From positions 248,001 through 312,000 of the forward strand of contig NZ_JAGSYI010000002.1 of the NCBI RefSeq assembly GCF_025685625.1: a stretch of 64,000 nt of DNA, in the 5' to 3' direction. The notes under the pieces were generated by a model, which did not search any database, had not been told where the DNA came from, and saw nothing but the letters and a program-made list of their open reading frames with translations. This document shows, one piece after another, positions 23,564 to 33,531 of this stretch. Source of the DNA: Acidicapsa acidisoli. GTDB lineage: Bacteria > Acidobacteriota > Terriglobia > Terriglobales > Acidobacteriaceae. Position 1 is the first letter of the stretch. Every line of letters starts with the position of its first letter. Both the position numbers and the translations under genes were made by a program.

Positions 23564-26500
23564 CTAATTCACAGTCAATGTGACCGATGTCATGGGCGCA
23601 ACTGACCCTGCAGTTCCGGTCACGGTCACTGTGTACGTGCCAGGGGTGGTGCCGGAGTTTCCTCCGCCACCACCACCTCCTCCACTGCCGCCTCCGCCGC
23701 AGCCGATTGCGGCGATGGAAACAAAGAATGCGAGCAGACCGAGCATGGACAGCCAACTGCGCCGCCGCGCGGGGATGCCGAAGAAGAAGACCATAGCGAG
23801 AGCTGCACCGCCCACCGATGGCCAGAACAGTTTCATCGGTCTATTGAGGGCCGTGGTGGCTGCGGTTGTGGTTATCGTCAGCACATCGGTTTGCGCTGTT
23901 GTGCCGCTGATCGTAACCGACGGCGACGCGAAGCTACACGTTGCGGGATCGCTTGCCGCCACAGGAGTTACGGTGCAAGTCAATGTAACCGCGCCCGTAA
24001 ACCCGCCTGCCGGCGTTACCGTAATTGTTGAGGTGTTGCCGGTAGTTGCACCGGGGCTCACGGTGATGTTGCCGCTATTCGTGAGCGCGTAGCTCGGCGG
24101 GATTGAAGAAACATTCGCGGTGACCGTTGTGGTCTGCGAGATTGCGCCTGCATTGCCAGTGCCGGTCACTGTGACCGTATAGGCTCCAGTAGTCGTGGTG
24201 GACGTAGTGGTCACCGTCAGCGTGGCGGTTTGCGCCGTAGTGCCGCTGATCGTAACCGAGGACGGAATGCTGCAGGTCGCGGGGCTCGTAGCACCTGACG
24301 GGCCGCTGACGGCGCAGGCCAGGCTAACGGCTCCGGTAAATCCACCAGAGGGCGTCACGGTGATCGTCGACGTATTGCCGGTCGTTGCGCCGGCCACAAT
24401 CGGCAAACTGGTGGGGTTGGACGTGAGTGCGAAGCTCGGCGTGGGTGCTACCGAGCCGCCTACAACCAATTCAAGGCCCAGGGTATGCACATATTTCCCA
24501 GTGGAGTCGACCCCAGTGAGCAGCACGTTGAAGGTACCGCTGCCCAAGGCGGTTGCTGAGGTTAAACTGAGATTGACGGTCTGGCTACCGCCGGCCGTGA
24601 GGGTGACCGAAGCCGGAATATTGACTCCGATTGCGGAATTCGTAGTTGCGGTGATTGCAACCGGGCCGGTGAAGCCGTTCACCGAAGCAATATTAATTGG
24701 AACTGTCCCGCTATCGCCTGGTGCGGTAACGGCGATGATCGTGCTCTGCGGCACCAGTGAGAAGTCGGAGAGCGGATTCGAGATCGGGGCAGTCAGCACA
24801 AAGGCAGATGGGTTGTAGTTGGTGTCTCCAAAGTACTGGAGTGTAATCGAGTTGGTCCCCTGGAAGAGGGCTTTGCTGCTCAGATTGATCGTGAAGGTTG
24901 AGGTATCTCCGCTGCCTGGCACTATATTGACTCCGGTAGCATAATACCCGGACGAATAGACATAGACGCTTCCCGTCGGGGCCGCTTTGCCGCTTTGACC
25001 AGTCACAGAGCCGGTAATCGTCACAGTGGTGGTTGGAGAGATGCTTCCGGACAAAGTCGCGGTGATTGCGGAGGTGAGCCCGCCATCCCCTTTGGTAGTC
25101 TCGATCGCGATAGGAATGCTATTCGAAACTGATTTGTAGTTTCCGTCTCCGTTATAAGTCACGGAGATGTTGTAGTTTCCGGAGACAGAGCCTGCCGGAA
25201 CGGTAAATGTGGCCACGCCCTCCGTCGCATTTGTGCTCGGGTCCACTGCGGAACTTAGCGTCGCGGTCCCTGAGAAGCCTGATAGCGAACTGCTCAACGT
25301 CACCGTACCGGTAGGCGGCGCCACCGCAGACGACCGGCCGGTATTGACCTGGGCAAGGTTTTCTACTTGCACAGTCAGCACTGTTGGCTGGCTCGGACCG
25401 TTCACCCAGGCACCGTTGGAGGAATCAACGATCGAAGCGTTTAGCTGAATCTGGGGACTATCCTTGACTACCGTAAAGGAGATTGCCGCTGCTGTCGATG
25501 CTTTGTAGCTTTGATCGCCGGCATAACTGGCCGTTACAGAATGTGAGCCGACGGAGAATGGCGCATTGTATTCCGCATCACCATCCGCATTGATCAGCGC
25601 TGTGTTCAGAGCCGTTCCATTGTCCTGAAAGGTAACCGTCCCAGTAGGCTCGCTAAAAACGGGGCAAGTGGTCGTACAGCTTTCGAATGCCGCGAGCTGT
25701 GAGTTCGGAGCCACCTGCGCGCTGAGATTCAGTTGCGTGCCGTAATCGACCGAGTTCCCCGGCGTTGAACTGGAAGTATATGTGCCCGATGGCGAGAAGA
25801 TGTTGAAGTCAATTCCGCTGGCTTCCGGACTCACTGTAATTGAAACCGGCGTCGACGTGCTCATGCCGTTTGTGCCATCGCCGCTATACGAGCCCCAGAT
25901 GGTGTAGGACCCGCCTGGCAGCGTGCTATTGGTGCCGCTGAAAGCTCCGCTGCCGTTCAGGGCGAAGACGCTCGCGCTGCCGTTCAAAAGCCCCGTCAGA
26001 CCCTGCCCCTGTTGCGTCTCCTCCGTGCTGCTGGTTATCAGCGCCACGCTCCCGGTCGGTGTCCCACTGGCCAGCGTGACAGTACCGCTGATCGTGATTG
26101 GAGTCCCATGGGTGAAGCTTGTTTCGGAGGGCGTCAGTGTGGTCGTTGTGGAGGCAAAAGTAACCTTGTTCCAATCGTTGACCAGCGTGGCGGCATCGAT
26201 CGTTCCCAGGCCGCTGGCCAGATCGTATCCCGCTGTGGCGTTGTACTCGGGAGTCGTGCCGGTGCCGATCTCGCCTTCCGTTGCCGGACCAAGATTGGGA
26301 TCCGTCACGGTGATGGGATTTGTCACGGAAATGCAGTCTGTTGAACCCGTGGCACATGGCACGGAGTTGGTGCCGTTGGTCACGTCATGGAAGGCCGCCG
26401 GGAACTGCGCTGCCAGCGGATAGAGCACAAAGTTCGCCTGGCCCTGACGTCCATATTTCTGGTCGACCAGCGCCATCACACCGGCAAAGGCCGGTGTCGA

Positions 26501-28327
26501 TGCGGAAGTGCCGCCAACTCCACTGATCTGCACTGCGCCGCCACTCGGAACTGGTTGGCAATCGCCGTCCGCGACGCAGATCGGATAGAAGCTGCCATTG
26601 TACCCGTTGGCAGCGAAGAGCGAAAGATCGGGTAGATCGCGCACCTTGTCATTGGGGACGCCAGTGCCGGCCTGCCATGAAGGTTTCGGATACCCGCCGG
26701 TGCATGTGCCCCAGCCGCCATTGACCCCAGAACCGCTACCCGAGGAGCAGCTACTGGCGCCACCGGAGCCACCCGCGATACTGGTCGCAGCGTTGCCACT
26801 GTCGGTGTAATAGCTAAAGAGGTCCAGGCCGTACTGGCTGTTGTTCCATGGCTGCTCGGGGATGACGCCCTTAATGGATACCGCAGGCGTGTTGTTTGGG
26901 GCCGTGTTCCAGTAGGTGGCAAGCTGGCTGTCGATAGCGGTTTGGCCCTGATTATAAGAGCTGTAATAGAAATCCGTTCCGCCTACGGCAACGTTGTATG
27001 GCGTGGATGCCCAACCGTTGACGGCCTGGCCATCAATCGCAAAGTACTGAGAATTGTCGTTGTCGCATCCTGCCGAGCCGGCATCCCCAGACGAAACCAA
27101 TACGGTGATGCCCTGTGCTGCAGCCTGCTCCCACAGGTTGTTGATGAACTGGTTGAAACTGCCCTGAAACATCTCGCAGCCGCCGAAACTCAAGCTGATG
27201 ATGGGCGCGATGTTGCTGTAAACGGCGTGCTCGGCGGCCAGGACGAGGCCGCTTTCAAGCGCCGTGTCGGCGGCGATGACCAGATCGATGGTGGCATCAG
27301 GCGCCACTGCTCCCGACCACTCGACATCGAGGTACGCTTCCACGGAGTTGCCGTTCGGACCGTCGGGGTTGTTAATTCCGTCTACGCCCGGATCATTGCC
27401 GTCGATGATCACCTGCGGCGGGTTGACCGGAAGGTTGAAAAGGTTGCGGAACTCATTCACCAGGTCGATGTTGACGTTGGAATCGTTGACGATGGCAATG
27501 CTCTGACCGGTACCGTTGGTCCCGGCGGCATAGAGGGGACTCAGATCATACTGAACGGCATAGTCCTGGGGAGCTAGTACATAGGCGTTATCGATTGCAG
27601 GACTGCCGGGGCCCCGGGTCCACTGGGGCTTGGCCTTGTCGGTCTTGGGATCATAGGAAGCCTTGCCGAGTAATTGGGCGTACGACTTGGTGCGAAAGTT
27701 ATTTAACGCGACAAACCCACCGATCACGGGCGCAAGCGCATCCGGGATCTGTGGATCGCCGGCATTCGCATAATGTGTTTCACCATTTACCTCATACTTA
27801 TGGATCTGGGTATGGAAAGCGCTGCCCATTTGGGCCACGTTACCGGAAAACTCGATGGTCTGTTTTCCAGGATTCACCTTGGTGACGTTGAAGCCATGCC
27901 CGGTCAGCCAGGTCTCAACTGTTGTTATGTCCTGATCGGAGGGGCCGAACTGCTTACCGAACTGATCTGGTGTCAGCCATTTGTGGTAACTTGCGCTACC
28001 AGGCGTATGCAGTTGACCAATGAACTGCCGCAGGGCCGTTTCCTGATTGGCGCTGCGAGAGAGGATCAGATGCATACGGTCAAGCTGCAGGCTCGCGGGA
28101 GCGGCTCCGCGGTCGTTCCTGGCATTGGCCAAGGGGTGCACGGTACCCTTGAGCTTGACGAGCCGGCTCTCGTCGATTCGCTCAACAATACGCGGTGTTG
28201 CGAGCGAGGCTGGTTGAGCGACATCCTGAGCGGCGAGTGCTTGACCGCTCGAAAACCCAAAGTAAATCGCGCAGGCTATGGCAACGAGTATCGAGAATTT
28301 GCAACTGGGGAGTTTGCAGAGGGGCAT
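23564..28327 (-). CDS. Secreted S53 (sedolisin/kumamolisin) protease with Ig-like modules and C-terminal membrane hairpin
   Basis: A 1587-residue exported serine-carboxyl protease. A signal peptide (KFSILVAIACAIYFGF) is followed by a pro-kumamolisin activation domain (about 50-200) and the S53 catalytic domain. Catalytic residues are Glu and Asp in NSVEAYLDVEW, the oxyanion Asp in VSSGDAGS and nucleophile Ser in GVGGTSASTPAFAG. A series of Ig-like modules covers the rest; two ~90-residue copies near the end share VTISGTTAQT and ATTGNTSTITVTP. In the last module two hydrophobic helices flanking ARRR, then IGC and a poly-Gly run, interrupt the fold. ATG 28327 is chosen over the upstream ATG 28441 because AAAGGTGA lies ten bases before it and it opens the signal peptide. 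Confidence 0.9.
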   Translation of the reverse strand: MPLCKLPSCKFSILVAIACAIYFGFSSGQALAAQDVAQPASLATPRIVERIDESRLVKLKGTVHPLANARNDRGAAPASLQLDRMHLILSRSANQETALRQFIGQLHTPGSASYHKWLTPDQFGKQFGPSDQDITTVETWLTGHGFNVTKVNPGKQTIEFSGNVAQMGSAFHTQIHKYEVNGETHYANAGDPQIPDALAPVIGGFVALNNFRTKSYAQLLGKASYDPKTDKAKPQWTRGPGSPAIDNAYVLAPQDYAVQYDLSPLYAAGTNGTGQSIAIVNDSNVNIDLVNEFRNLFNLPVNPPQVIIDGNDPGVDGINNPDGPNGNSVEAYLDVEWSGAVAPDATIDLVIAADTALESGLVLAAEHAVYSNIAPIISLSFGGCEMFQGSFNQFINNLWEQAAAQGITVLVSSGDAGSAGCDNDNSQYFAIDGQAVNGWASTPYNVAVGGTDFYYSSYNQGQTAIDSQLATYWNTAPNNTPAVSIKGVIPEQPWNNSQYGLDLFSYYTDSGNAATSIAGGSGGASSCSSGSGSGVNGGWGTCTGGYPKPSWQAGTGVPNDKVRDLPDLSLFAANGYNGSFYPICVADGDCQPVPSGGAVQISGVGGTSASTPAFAGVMALVDQKYGRQGQANFVLYPLAAQFPAAFHDVTNGTNSVPCATGSTDCISVTNPITVTDPNLGPATEGEIGTGTTPEYNATAGYDLASGLGTIDAATLVNDWNKVTFASTTTTLTPSETSFTHGTPITISGTVTLASGTPTGSVALITSSTEETQQGQGLTGLLNGSASVFALNGSGAFSGTNSTLPGGSYTIWGSYSGDGTNGMSTSTPVSITVSPEASGIDFNIFSPSGTYTSSSTPGNSVDYGTQLNLSAQVAPNSQLAAFESCTTTCPVFSEPTGTVTFQDNGTALNTALINADGDAEYNAPFSVGSHSVTASYAGDQSYKASTAAAISFTVVKDSPQIQLNASIVDSSNGAWVNGPSQPTVLTVQVENLAQVNTGRSSAVAPPTGTVTLSSSLSGFSGTATLSSAVDPSTNATEGVATFTVPAGSVSGNYNISVTYNGDGNYKSVSNSIPIAIETTKGDGGLTSAITATLSGSISPTTTVTITGSVTGQSGKAAPTGSVYVYSSGYYATGVNIVPGSGDTSTFTINLSSKALFQGTNSITLQYFGDTNYNPSAFVLTAPISNPLSDFSLVPQSTIIAVTAPGDSGTVPINIASVNGFTGPVAITATTNSAIGVNIPASVTLTAGGSQTVNLSLTSATALGSGTFNVLLTGVDSTGKYVHTLGLELVVGGSVAPTPSFALTSNPTSLPIVAGATTGNTSTITVTPSGGFTGAVSLACAVSGPSGATSPATCSIPSSVTISGTTAQTATLTVTTTSTTTTGAYTVTVTGTGNAGAISQTTTVTANVSSIPPSYALTNSGNITVSPGATTGNTSTITVTPAGGFTGAVTLTCTVTPVAASDPATCSFASPSVTISGTTAQTDVLTITTTAATTALNRPMKLFWPSVGGAALAMVFFFGIPARRRSWLSMLGLLAFFVSIAAIGCGGGGSGGGGGGGGNSGTTPGTYTVTVTGTAGSVAPMTSVTLTVN

Positions 28328-29080
28328 AAGCGGCACGTCACCTTTCAGCAGATTCGAACGAAGCGATTGATCCGGCGATGCCGGATGCCGGTTTTTGGTG
28401 TGTCCTTGGATTAACAGACCAGCGTTACATCCGGCAAGCATGATTTGTTTGAAAGAAACTCAACCGGCAGGCTTATGGCGTTGCTGACGTCGATTTTGCC
28501 TTCCAATTGTGGCTCCGCCGAGGACCGGCTGGGTGAAACTGGCGGTGGAAGCGGCAAGAAGCACAGAAAAAGCAAAGGTCATCCGTGGCACAAGACGAGT
28601 TCTGCGTGCGTGATTCAATCTGGGAACCATGGACAGCCGACAGCCTCCTGAAGTGAAACAAGAGTTCGGGCTTGCTCATTCGATTGACAGCAATACCCGG
28701 CTTGAAATGGAATAGCTGGATAATTACCACACGGCGGCGGCGATAGTTGAATCGTGCGAAGACTCGATTGTTAGCGGAAGCACCTTGAATTTTCCATGAT
28801 CTGCGTCGACCGCTTTGGAATCATCCAATTTGGAGCTACAGCCTCTGGTCTGCAAAACCTGAGTTGCGTTGCTTCTCTATTGTTGGGACTTGGTCCCGTT
28901 CCCGAAGACCGGCCAGCATTTCCGCAGGAAGCAAACCGGGGGTATTCTGTCGCTGTATAGCGTCACAGCAGATCTTTAGATTTCATGACGTGAGCGAGAA
29001 TACGCCGCGCAGGCGCTTTCTGGAAAGCACCCATCTACGACGCGACGTGACAAGGTCATTTACAGGATGGCGATAACACG
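28328..29080. other. Intergenic region between the divergent S53 protease and sigma-factor operon
   Basis: No coding sequence is supported; short frames lack ribosome-binding sites and recognisable content. It must contain the promoters of both divergent units. Near 28949-28975 there is an imperfect dyad around CTGTCGCTGTATAGCG upstream of the sigma gene, which might be a binding site. I could not match any known riboswitch. Confidence 0.5.
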
Positions 29081-29698
29081 ATGAGCGGATATTCCGCGTC
29101 AGAAGCAACGGAATACCAGGACAGAGCGCTGGTCGCTGCGATTGCCGCCGGGCATATTGCGTCGGAAAGCGCATTTGTCTTGCGCTATATGCCTAAGGTG
29201 CGCACGCTGTTGATCGTCCGGTCACGTAACCCTGAGCTGGCGATGGATCTTCAGCAGGATGTGATGATCGAGGCGTTGTGCGCCCTGCGCAAGGGGCAGT
29301 TGCGGGACGCGGAGCGGCTGCCCGCCTTCGTGGCGGGAATCGCCCGCAATGTACTCAACAACCACTTTCGCAGCCAAAGCAGGAAGCCGATGCAGGAAGA
29401 GCTTCCGGAGGAAATTGCCGACACATCCAGAGGAAATCCTCTGGATTCGGAGACGTCCGAAGAGCGGCGGCAGGTGGCACATCAGGCGATTGCAACCTTG
29501 AATGATCTTGACCGCTCGATCCTGCAGATGACGCTGGTTGAGGATTTGAAGCCTGGAGTCATTGCCGAGAGACTGGGATTGAGTCCGGATGTCGTGCGCC
29601 AGCGGAAGTTGCGCGCTACCCGCCGGGTCATGGAATTTGTGCGCCGACAGTCACAAACTCCGCACGTCGACCACAGACAGACAGGAGAACGCAGATGA
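29081..29698 (+). CDS. ECF-type RNA polymerase sigma factor (first sigma operon)
   Basis: A 205-residue sigma-70 family protein containing only regions 2 and 4. Region 2 spans about residues 30-100 (SAFVLRYMPKVRTLLIVRSR, then DLQQDVMIEAL for core binding and AFVAGIARNVLNNHFRS for -10 recognition). Region 4 spans about 135-190 (LNDLDRSILQMTLVEDLKPGVIA with helix-turn-helix RLGLSPDVVRQRKLRATRRV). It would direct RNA polymerase to a specific promoter set. The stop overlaps the next gene by four bases (ATGA); that gene encodes a zinc-finger membrane protein, the expected anti-sigma partner. The downstream CHAT protein completes the unit. Confidence 0.88.
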   Translation: MSGYSASEATEYQDRALVAAIAAGHIASESAFVLRYMPKVRTLLIVRSRNPELAMDLQQDVMIEALCALRKGQLRDAERLPAFVAGIARNVLNNHFRSQSRKPMQEELPEEIADTSRGNPLDSETSEERRQVAHQAIATLNDLDRSILQMTLVEDLKPGVIAERLGLSPDVVRQRKLRATRRVMEFVRRQSQTPHVDHRQTGERR

Positions 29699-30627
29699 CC
29701 CAATGCAGCGGTGGTCCGGCTGAGGAAATGGGGATGCTGTACCTCACCGGCGAACTTAGCGAATCGGACGCGGAGAGCTTTGAAAACCACTACTTTTCCT
29801 GCGACCTGTGCCATGGACAAGTGCTGGCCCTGCAGGCCATTCGAGAATCTCTGGCTCGAGAGCCGGTGCAGATTGCGACACCCGAGCAGGAATCCAGGCC
29901 GGTCGCGCCGGCTCGGACGCTGGGTGCGCGCCTCCTTGCGTTTCCGGTTCCTCTGGCGGTTTTGGGTTCGATAGCCGCTTCCCTGGTCGTTGTAGCTGCA
30001 CTGATCGGCGTTCAGCGTGCTCAGCACGTAGTTCCCAAGGCAACCGTTGGAGCAGCTGCGATTGCACCGTCTCACGCTGCCCCCGCTTCTTCGAAAGACG
30101 AACAAACCAATCCGGTCGATGACGCAATCGCGGCCAACAAGAGCGGTAAGCTCGCGGCCCCGCCACAGAACTCCGAGATAGCGGCACTGGCGGACTTGCG
30201 TTTGCCGGAATACCAGCAGCCGCAGTTACGCGGTGAGGAACCGCCCATTGCGGATCACGAAGAGTTCTTGACCGGAATGCAGGCCTATTCGAAGGGAGAT
30301 TGCGCAGACGCGCTCTCTAACCTCGCAAGAGTACCGGTCGGGGCAGCGGATGGAGTGGCGGCCAGACTCTATACCGGACTATGCCAATTCAAGGAGCGAA
30401 CGCTGGGCGACGCACAAACGAGCTTCTCTGCCGTTATCGCCGCCGGCGACACGCCGCAACTGGAGACGGCTCAATATTTTCTCGCACAGACGCGGATGCT
30501 GGACGGAGATTCCGTTGGAGCCAGGAAATCGCTCAACCAGACCATCGCACTGCACGGTGACTACGAAGAAAGGGCGCAAAAACAGGAATTAGCGCTTGAC
30601 CGCGACAGCACACAGCGCTCCCGATGA
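29695..30627 (+). CDS. Zinc-finger (zf-HC2-like) transmembrane anti-sigma factor with periplasmic repeat region
   Basis: A 310-residue protein. The N-terminus has HYFSCDLCHG (H-x3-C-x2-C), the zinc-binding anti-sigma motif that would hold the coupled sigma factor in the cytoplasm. One membrane helix follows (PVPLAVLGSIAASLVVVAAL, about 85-105), then a flexible Ala/Pro-rich linker. The C-terminal region resembles tetratricopeptide units (YSKGDCADALSNLARVP, TLGDAQTSFSAVIAAGD, GDSVGARKSLNQTIALHG) and would face the periplasm. It is translationally coupled to both neighbours by four-base overlaps. The repeat part could bind the TPR region of the next protein; that is inference. Confidence 0.75.
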   Translation: MTQCSGGPAEEMGMLYLTGELSESDAESFENHYFSCDLCHGQVLALQAIRESLAREPVQIATPEQESRPVAPARTLGARLLAFPVPLAVLGSIAASLVVVAALIGVQRAQHVVPKATVGAAAIAPSHAAPASSKDEQTNPVDDAIAANKSGKLAAPPQNSEIAALADLRLPEYQQPQLRGEEPPIADHEEFLTGMQAYSKGDCADALSNLARVPVGAADGVAARLYTGLCQFKERTLGDAQTSFSAVIAAGDTPQLETAQYFLAQTRMLDGDSVGARKSLNQTIALHGDYEERAQKQELALDRDSTQRSR

Positions 30628-33392
30628 GGGACAAGAAACTCCTTGAAAATCCCGACGATAGCTGCTACGAACGACCTATGTTACAAGATACAGATCGAAA
30701 TACGATTTCCGGATTCATCTTATTTCTCGCGATTCTTGTCTTGCTTCCCTGCTGCTGCGCCCAGACTGCGGCGCCCACATCCGGCGGAGCGGCAAAGCTG
30801 AGTTCTACGTCCGCCACTGACGTTGCGCCTGTCAAACCTGCGGGGATGGACGCAATCGAGAAGGCTCGGACTGATCTCAAAGCAGCGGAAGCTGCGCATC
30901 CAGGCAACACCGTGGAGATTTGCGACGCGCTGGAAAATCTGATCGGGCTTCAACTCGATGCGCGTCTGGTGACCGACGAAACCATGGCACTTGTTCAGCG
31001 CGAAGTCGCGATTTCCGAGGCCGGTCCTGGCACGCACAGCGCTCAATATGCTGCCGCTATCGGAGAACTGGCTGAGGTGCTGGTGGTTTTCGACCGGCCC
31101 GGCGAAGCCAGACCTTATGCGGAAAAATCTTTGGATCTGAGCGCGCAGATCTTTCCCGATACCTCGGACTACGCCGATGCAGCCGAGACTCTCGGAAGCG
31201 TATGCGACGCACTGGGAGACTTTGCGTGTTCCCTGCGTGCGTATCGGACAGCGGTGGCGACAAATCGCAAGGTCAAGAGCGAAGACCCATTTGAACTGGT
31301 CGGCTCGCTTTCCAATCTGGCAAGCGCATATGACAAGATTGGCGATCATCCGAGCGCAATTGCGGCGCTGGAGGAGGCTCTGGCGTACGCCTATCAAAAG
31401 GCTCCCAACGATCCGCACCTGAGCATCATTGAGAACAATCTCGGGTCATCGTATTCGCAAAACGGCCAATTTGAAAAAGCCATTCCGCATCTCTTCAAAT
31501 CTATAGACCTATCGAGCAAGCTTTACGGTGACGATGCTCCTCTCGTGATTAATACAGAGAGCAATCTAGCTGCGCTGTACGGACGAAGCGGTAAGTTCGA
31601 CCTTTCATGGAGTTACTACGACAAGGTTCTAACACACGCAAAGCCGTCCGGAATGGACGCTGCGCAAATCCATTCCACCTACGCACGCTCGCTTGCCTCG
31701 GGAGGCAGCCTGGTACTGGCAATGCAGCAGGGGCTGATCGCATCGAGGCTGAGCAGGGAGAGTTTTGTTCTGGTCGCGCGCACCCTTCCCGAGCGTCAGG
31801 CGCTGACCTTCGAGAAGCTGCGAGCCAAAGGCCTAGACTTGACGATATCGGTGACGGCGAAGCACCCGGCAATGTTTACCCCTGAGGTTTACCAGGAAAT
31901 CATCCGCTCTCGCGCCTTGGTTGCCGATGAGATGGCCCGCCGTCAGAAGAACCTCAACCAGAGCTATGACCCGGAGTTGACGCGACTGTTGAAAGATCTC
32001 GATGAGGCGCGGGCGGCATTGCTGAAACTGGAACAAAGCACCAGGAGCAAGGAAGCCACACCGGAAACTATCGCTCAGGCCACCGACAAGATGGAGCGCG
32101 CTGAGGCAGCGATTGCGCAGAAAAGCGCAGCCTTTCGCAGCGAGGAACGGGTGGCGGCCGTCGATCTGGAGGATGTGCGGCGCAACACTCCAAAGGATTC
32201 GGTGCTGGTGTCGTACGTGCGCTTTGGGCGATCCAAAGTCGAGGCGGTGGATCCGTTGGGCGGCAAGACCACCGCCTACGCGGCTGTTATCTTTCATCCC
32301 GACTCCGGTAGATTGCGCATCTTTGACCTGGGAGATGCAAGCGAAATCGACCCCCTGATCGAAACGGCCCGTAAGACCGTGGATGCCGAAATTCAGTCCG
32401 GGAATCTCGGCGGAAAACGCAACGAACGGGCTTTTCGCGAGGCGGCAGAAGCATTGCGAGTCAAGGTGTGGGACCCGATTCGGCCGGAGTTTGGCAGCGC
32501 AAGGCTATTGCTTGTAGTTCCGGACGGCGAATTGAATCTGATTCCCTTCGCTGCATTTCCCGACGGAGACGGCTACTGGCTGGATCATGGCGCAGTGATT
32601 CACACGCTTTCAAGCGAACGCGATCTGATCCCGGAAGAGGTGCGTTCAACAAAGTCCGGACTCGTCGCGATCGGCGATCCGGCGTTCAATATGGCAGGTG
32701 ATTCCGATGGACAGCAACTTGCTGCCGAGACGACCCGCAGCGCGGCGCTTTCCTGCGAACAGTTCAAGCAAGCGCAGTTTCATCCGTTGCCAGAGTCAGC
32801 GGCAGAAGTGCGAGATATCTCCGCACAATGGCAGGCAGCGAACCAAACCGGTGTTGCTGCCCAGTTGCTTGGAGTTGATGCTACCCGCGAAGGTTTTCTC
32901 CGCGAATCTGTGCGAGGAAAGGTGTTGCACGTGGCTACGCATGCCTTTCTTCTCTCGCAGTCCTGCGGAGACGGCAACCCGCTGTTGCACTCGGGGCTTG
33001 TCTTCGCCGGGGCAAACGCGAAGCGGGAGAGTTCCATTCTCACCGCGCAGGAGATCGCCTCAATGGACCTGAGCGGCGTGAGTTGGGCGGTGCTGTCGGC
33101 GTGCAACACAGGCGCTGGCGAGGTGCATGACGGGGAGGGTGTGCTCGGATTGCAACGCGCATTCCGCGTAGCTGGGGCCCGAAGCGTCATCATGACCTTG
33201 TGGCCAGTCGACGATGATATGAGCCGCCGCTTCATGCATGAGCTTTACGCGCAGCGTTTCGGCCGCGCCGCTACGACCGCCGACTCCATCTGGAACGCAT
33301 CTCAAAAACTTCTGGCGGACCGGAGGGCGCAAGGCCTCAGTACACATCCATGGTACTGGGCTGGATTTGTCGGCTCGGGGTCCTGGCAGTGA
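30624..33392 (+). CDS. Exported TPR-CHAT domain (caspase-like) protein
   Basis: A 922-residue protein. The hydrophobic segment GFILFLAILVLLPCCCAQ near residues 30-47 looks like a signal peptide or lipoprotein signal. About residues 60-420 are tetratricopeptide repeats (ADAAETLGSVCDALGDFACS, LSNLASAYDKIGDHPSAIAA, ENNLGSSYSQNGQFEKAI). A coiled segment follows, then a C-terminal CHAT domain with the candidate catalytic dyad His773 (HVATHAF) and Cys827 (LSACNTGAG). CHAT domains are caspase-like peptidases. The start overlaps the anti-sigma stop; the ATG at 30678 (MLQDTDRN) is an alternative nearer the signal. Being in an operon with sigma and anti-sigma, it may cleave or sense something controlling them. 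Confidence 0.85.
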   Translation: MRDKKLLENPDDSCYERPMLQDTDRNTISGFILFLAILVLLPCCCAQTAAPTSGGAAKLSSTSATDVAPVKPAGMDAIEKARTDLKAAEAAHPGNTVEICDALENLIGLQLDARLVTDETMALVQREVAISEAGPGTHSAQYAAAIGELAEVLVVFDRPGEARPYAEKSLDLSAQIFPDTSDYADAAETLGSVCDALGDFACSLRAYRTAVATNRKVKSEDPFELVGSLSNLASAYDKIGDHPSAIAALEEALAYAYQKAPNDPHLSIIENNLGSSYSQNGQFEKAIPHLFKSIDLSSKLYGDDAPLVINTESNLAALYGRSGKFDLSWSYYDKVLTHAKPSGMDAAQIHSTYARSLASGGSLVLAMQQGLIASRLSRESFVLVARTLPERQALTFEKLRAKGLDLTISVTAKHPAMFTPEVYQEIIRSRALVADEMARRQKNLNQSYDPELTRLLKDLDEARAALLKLEQSTRSKEATPETIAQATDKMERAEAAIAQKSAAFRSEERVAAVDLEDVRRNTPKDSVLVSYVRFGRSKVEAVDPLGGKTTAYAAVIFHPDSGRLRIFDLGDASEIDPLIETARKTVDAEIQSGNLGGKRNERAFREAAEALRVKVWDPIRPEFGSARLLLVVPDGELNLIPFAAFPDGDGYWLDHGAVIHTLSSERDLIPEEVRSTKSGLVAIGDPAFNMAGDSDGQQLAAETTRSAALSCEQFKQAQFHPLPESAAEVRDISAQWQAANQTGVAAQLLGVDATREGFLRESVRGKVLHVATHAFLLSQSCGDGNPLLHSGLVFAGANAKRESSILTAQEIASMDLSGVSWAVLSACNTGAGEVHDGEGVLGLQRAFRVAGARSVIMTLWPVDDDMSRRFMHELYAQRFGRAATTADSIWNASQKLLADRRAQGLSTHPWYWAGFVGSGSWQ

Positions 33393-33531
33393 TTGAGAAA
33401 TAGAAAGAGTGCCCGATTCCAATGCCAAGCACCGAAGTAGATCGGTTTTTTACTTCCGCAGTGCAGCACGTTCTCTTCCCTTTTTCCTGATTTGTTGAAC
33501 ATCGAACGCTCATCTTCCGTAACTAATTCGG

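Noticed and set aside
23640-23710. Short repeated CCGCC/CCACC units suggestive of a tandem-repeat or CRISPR-like element
   Set aside because: They are the poly-glycine codons of the S53 protease read on the opposite strand.
28540-28640. Possible cyclic-di-GMP or cobalamin riboswitch between the S53 protease and sigma operon
   Set aside because: Isolated matches such as GCAAAGG were seen, but the conserved core and pairing of either class could not be reconstructed on either strand.
29500-30190. Long minus-strand frames opposite the sigma and anti-sigma genes
   Set aside because: They are antisense to genes with clear motifs, and their translations show no domain.
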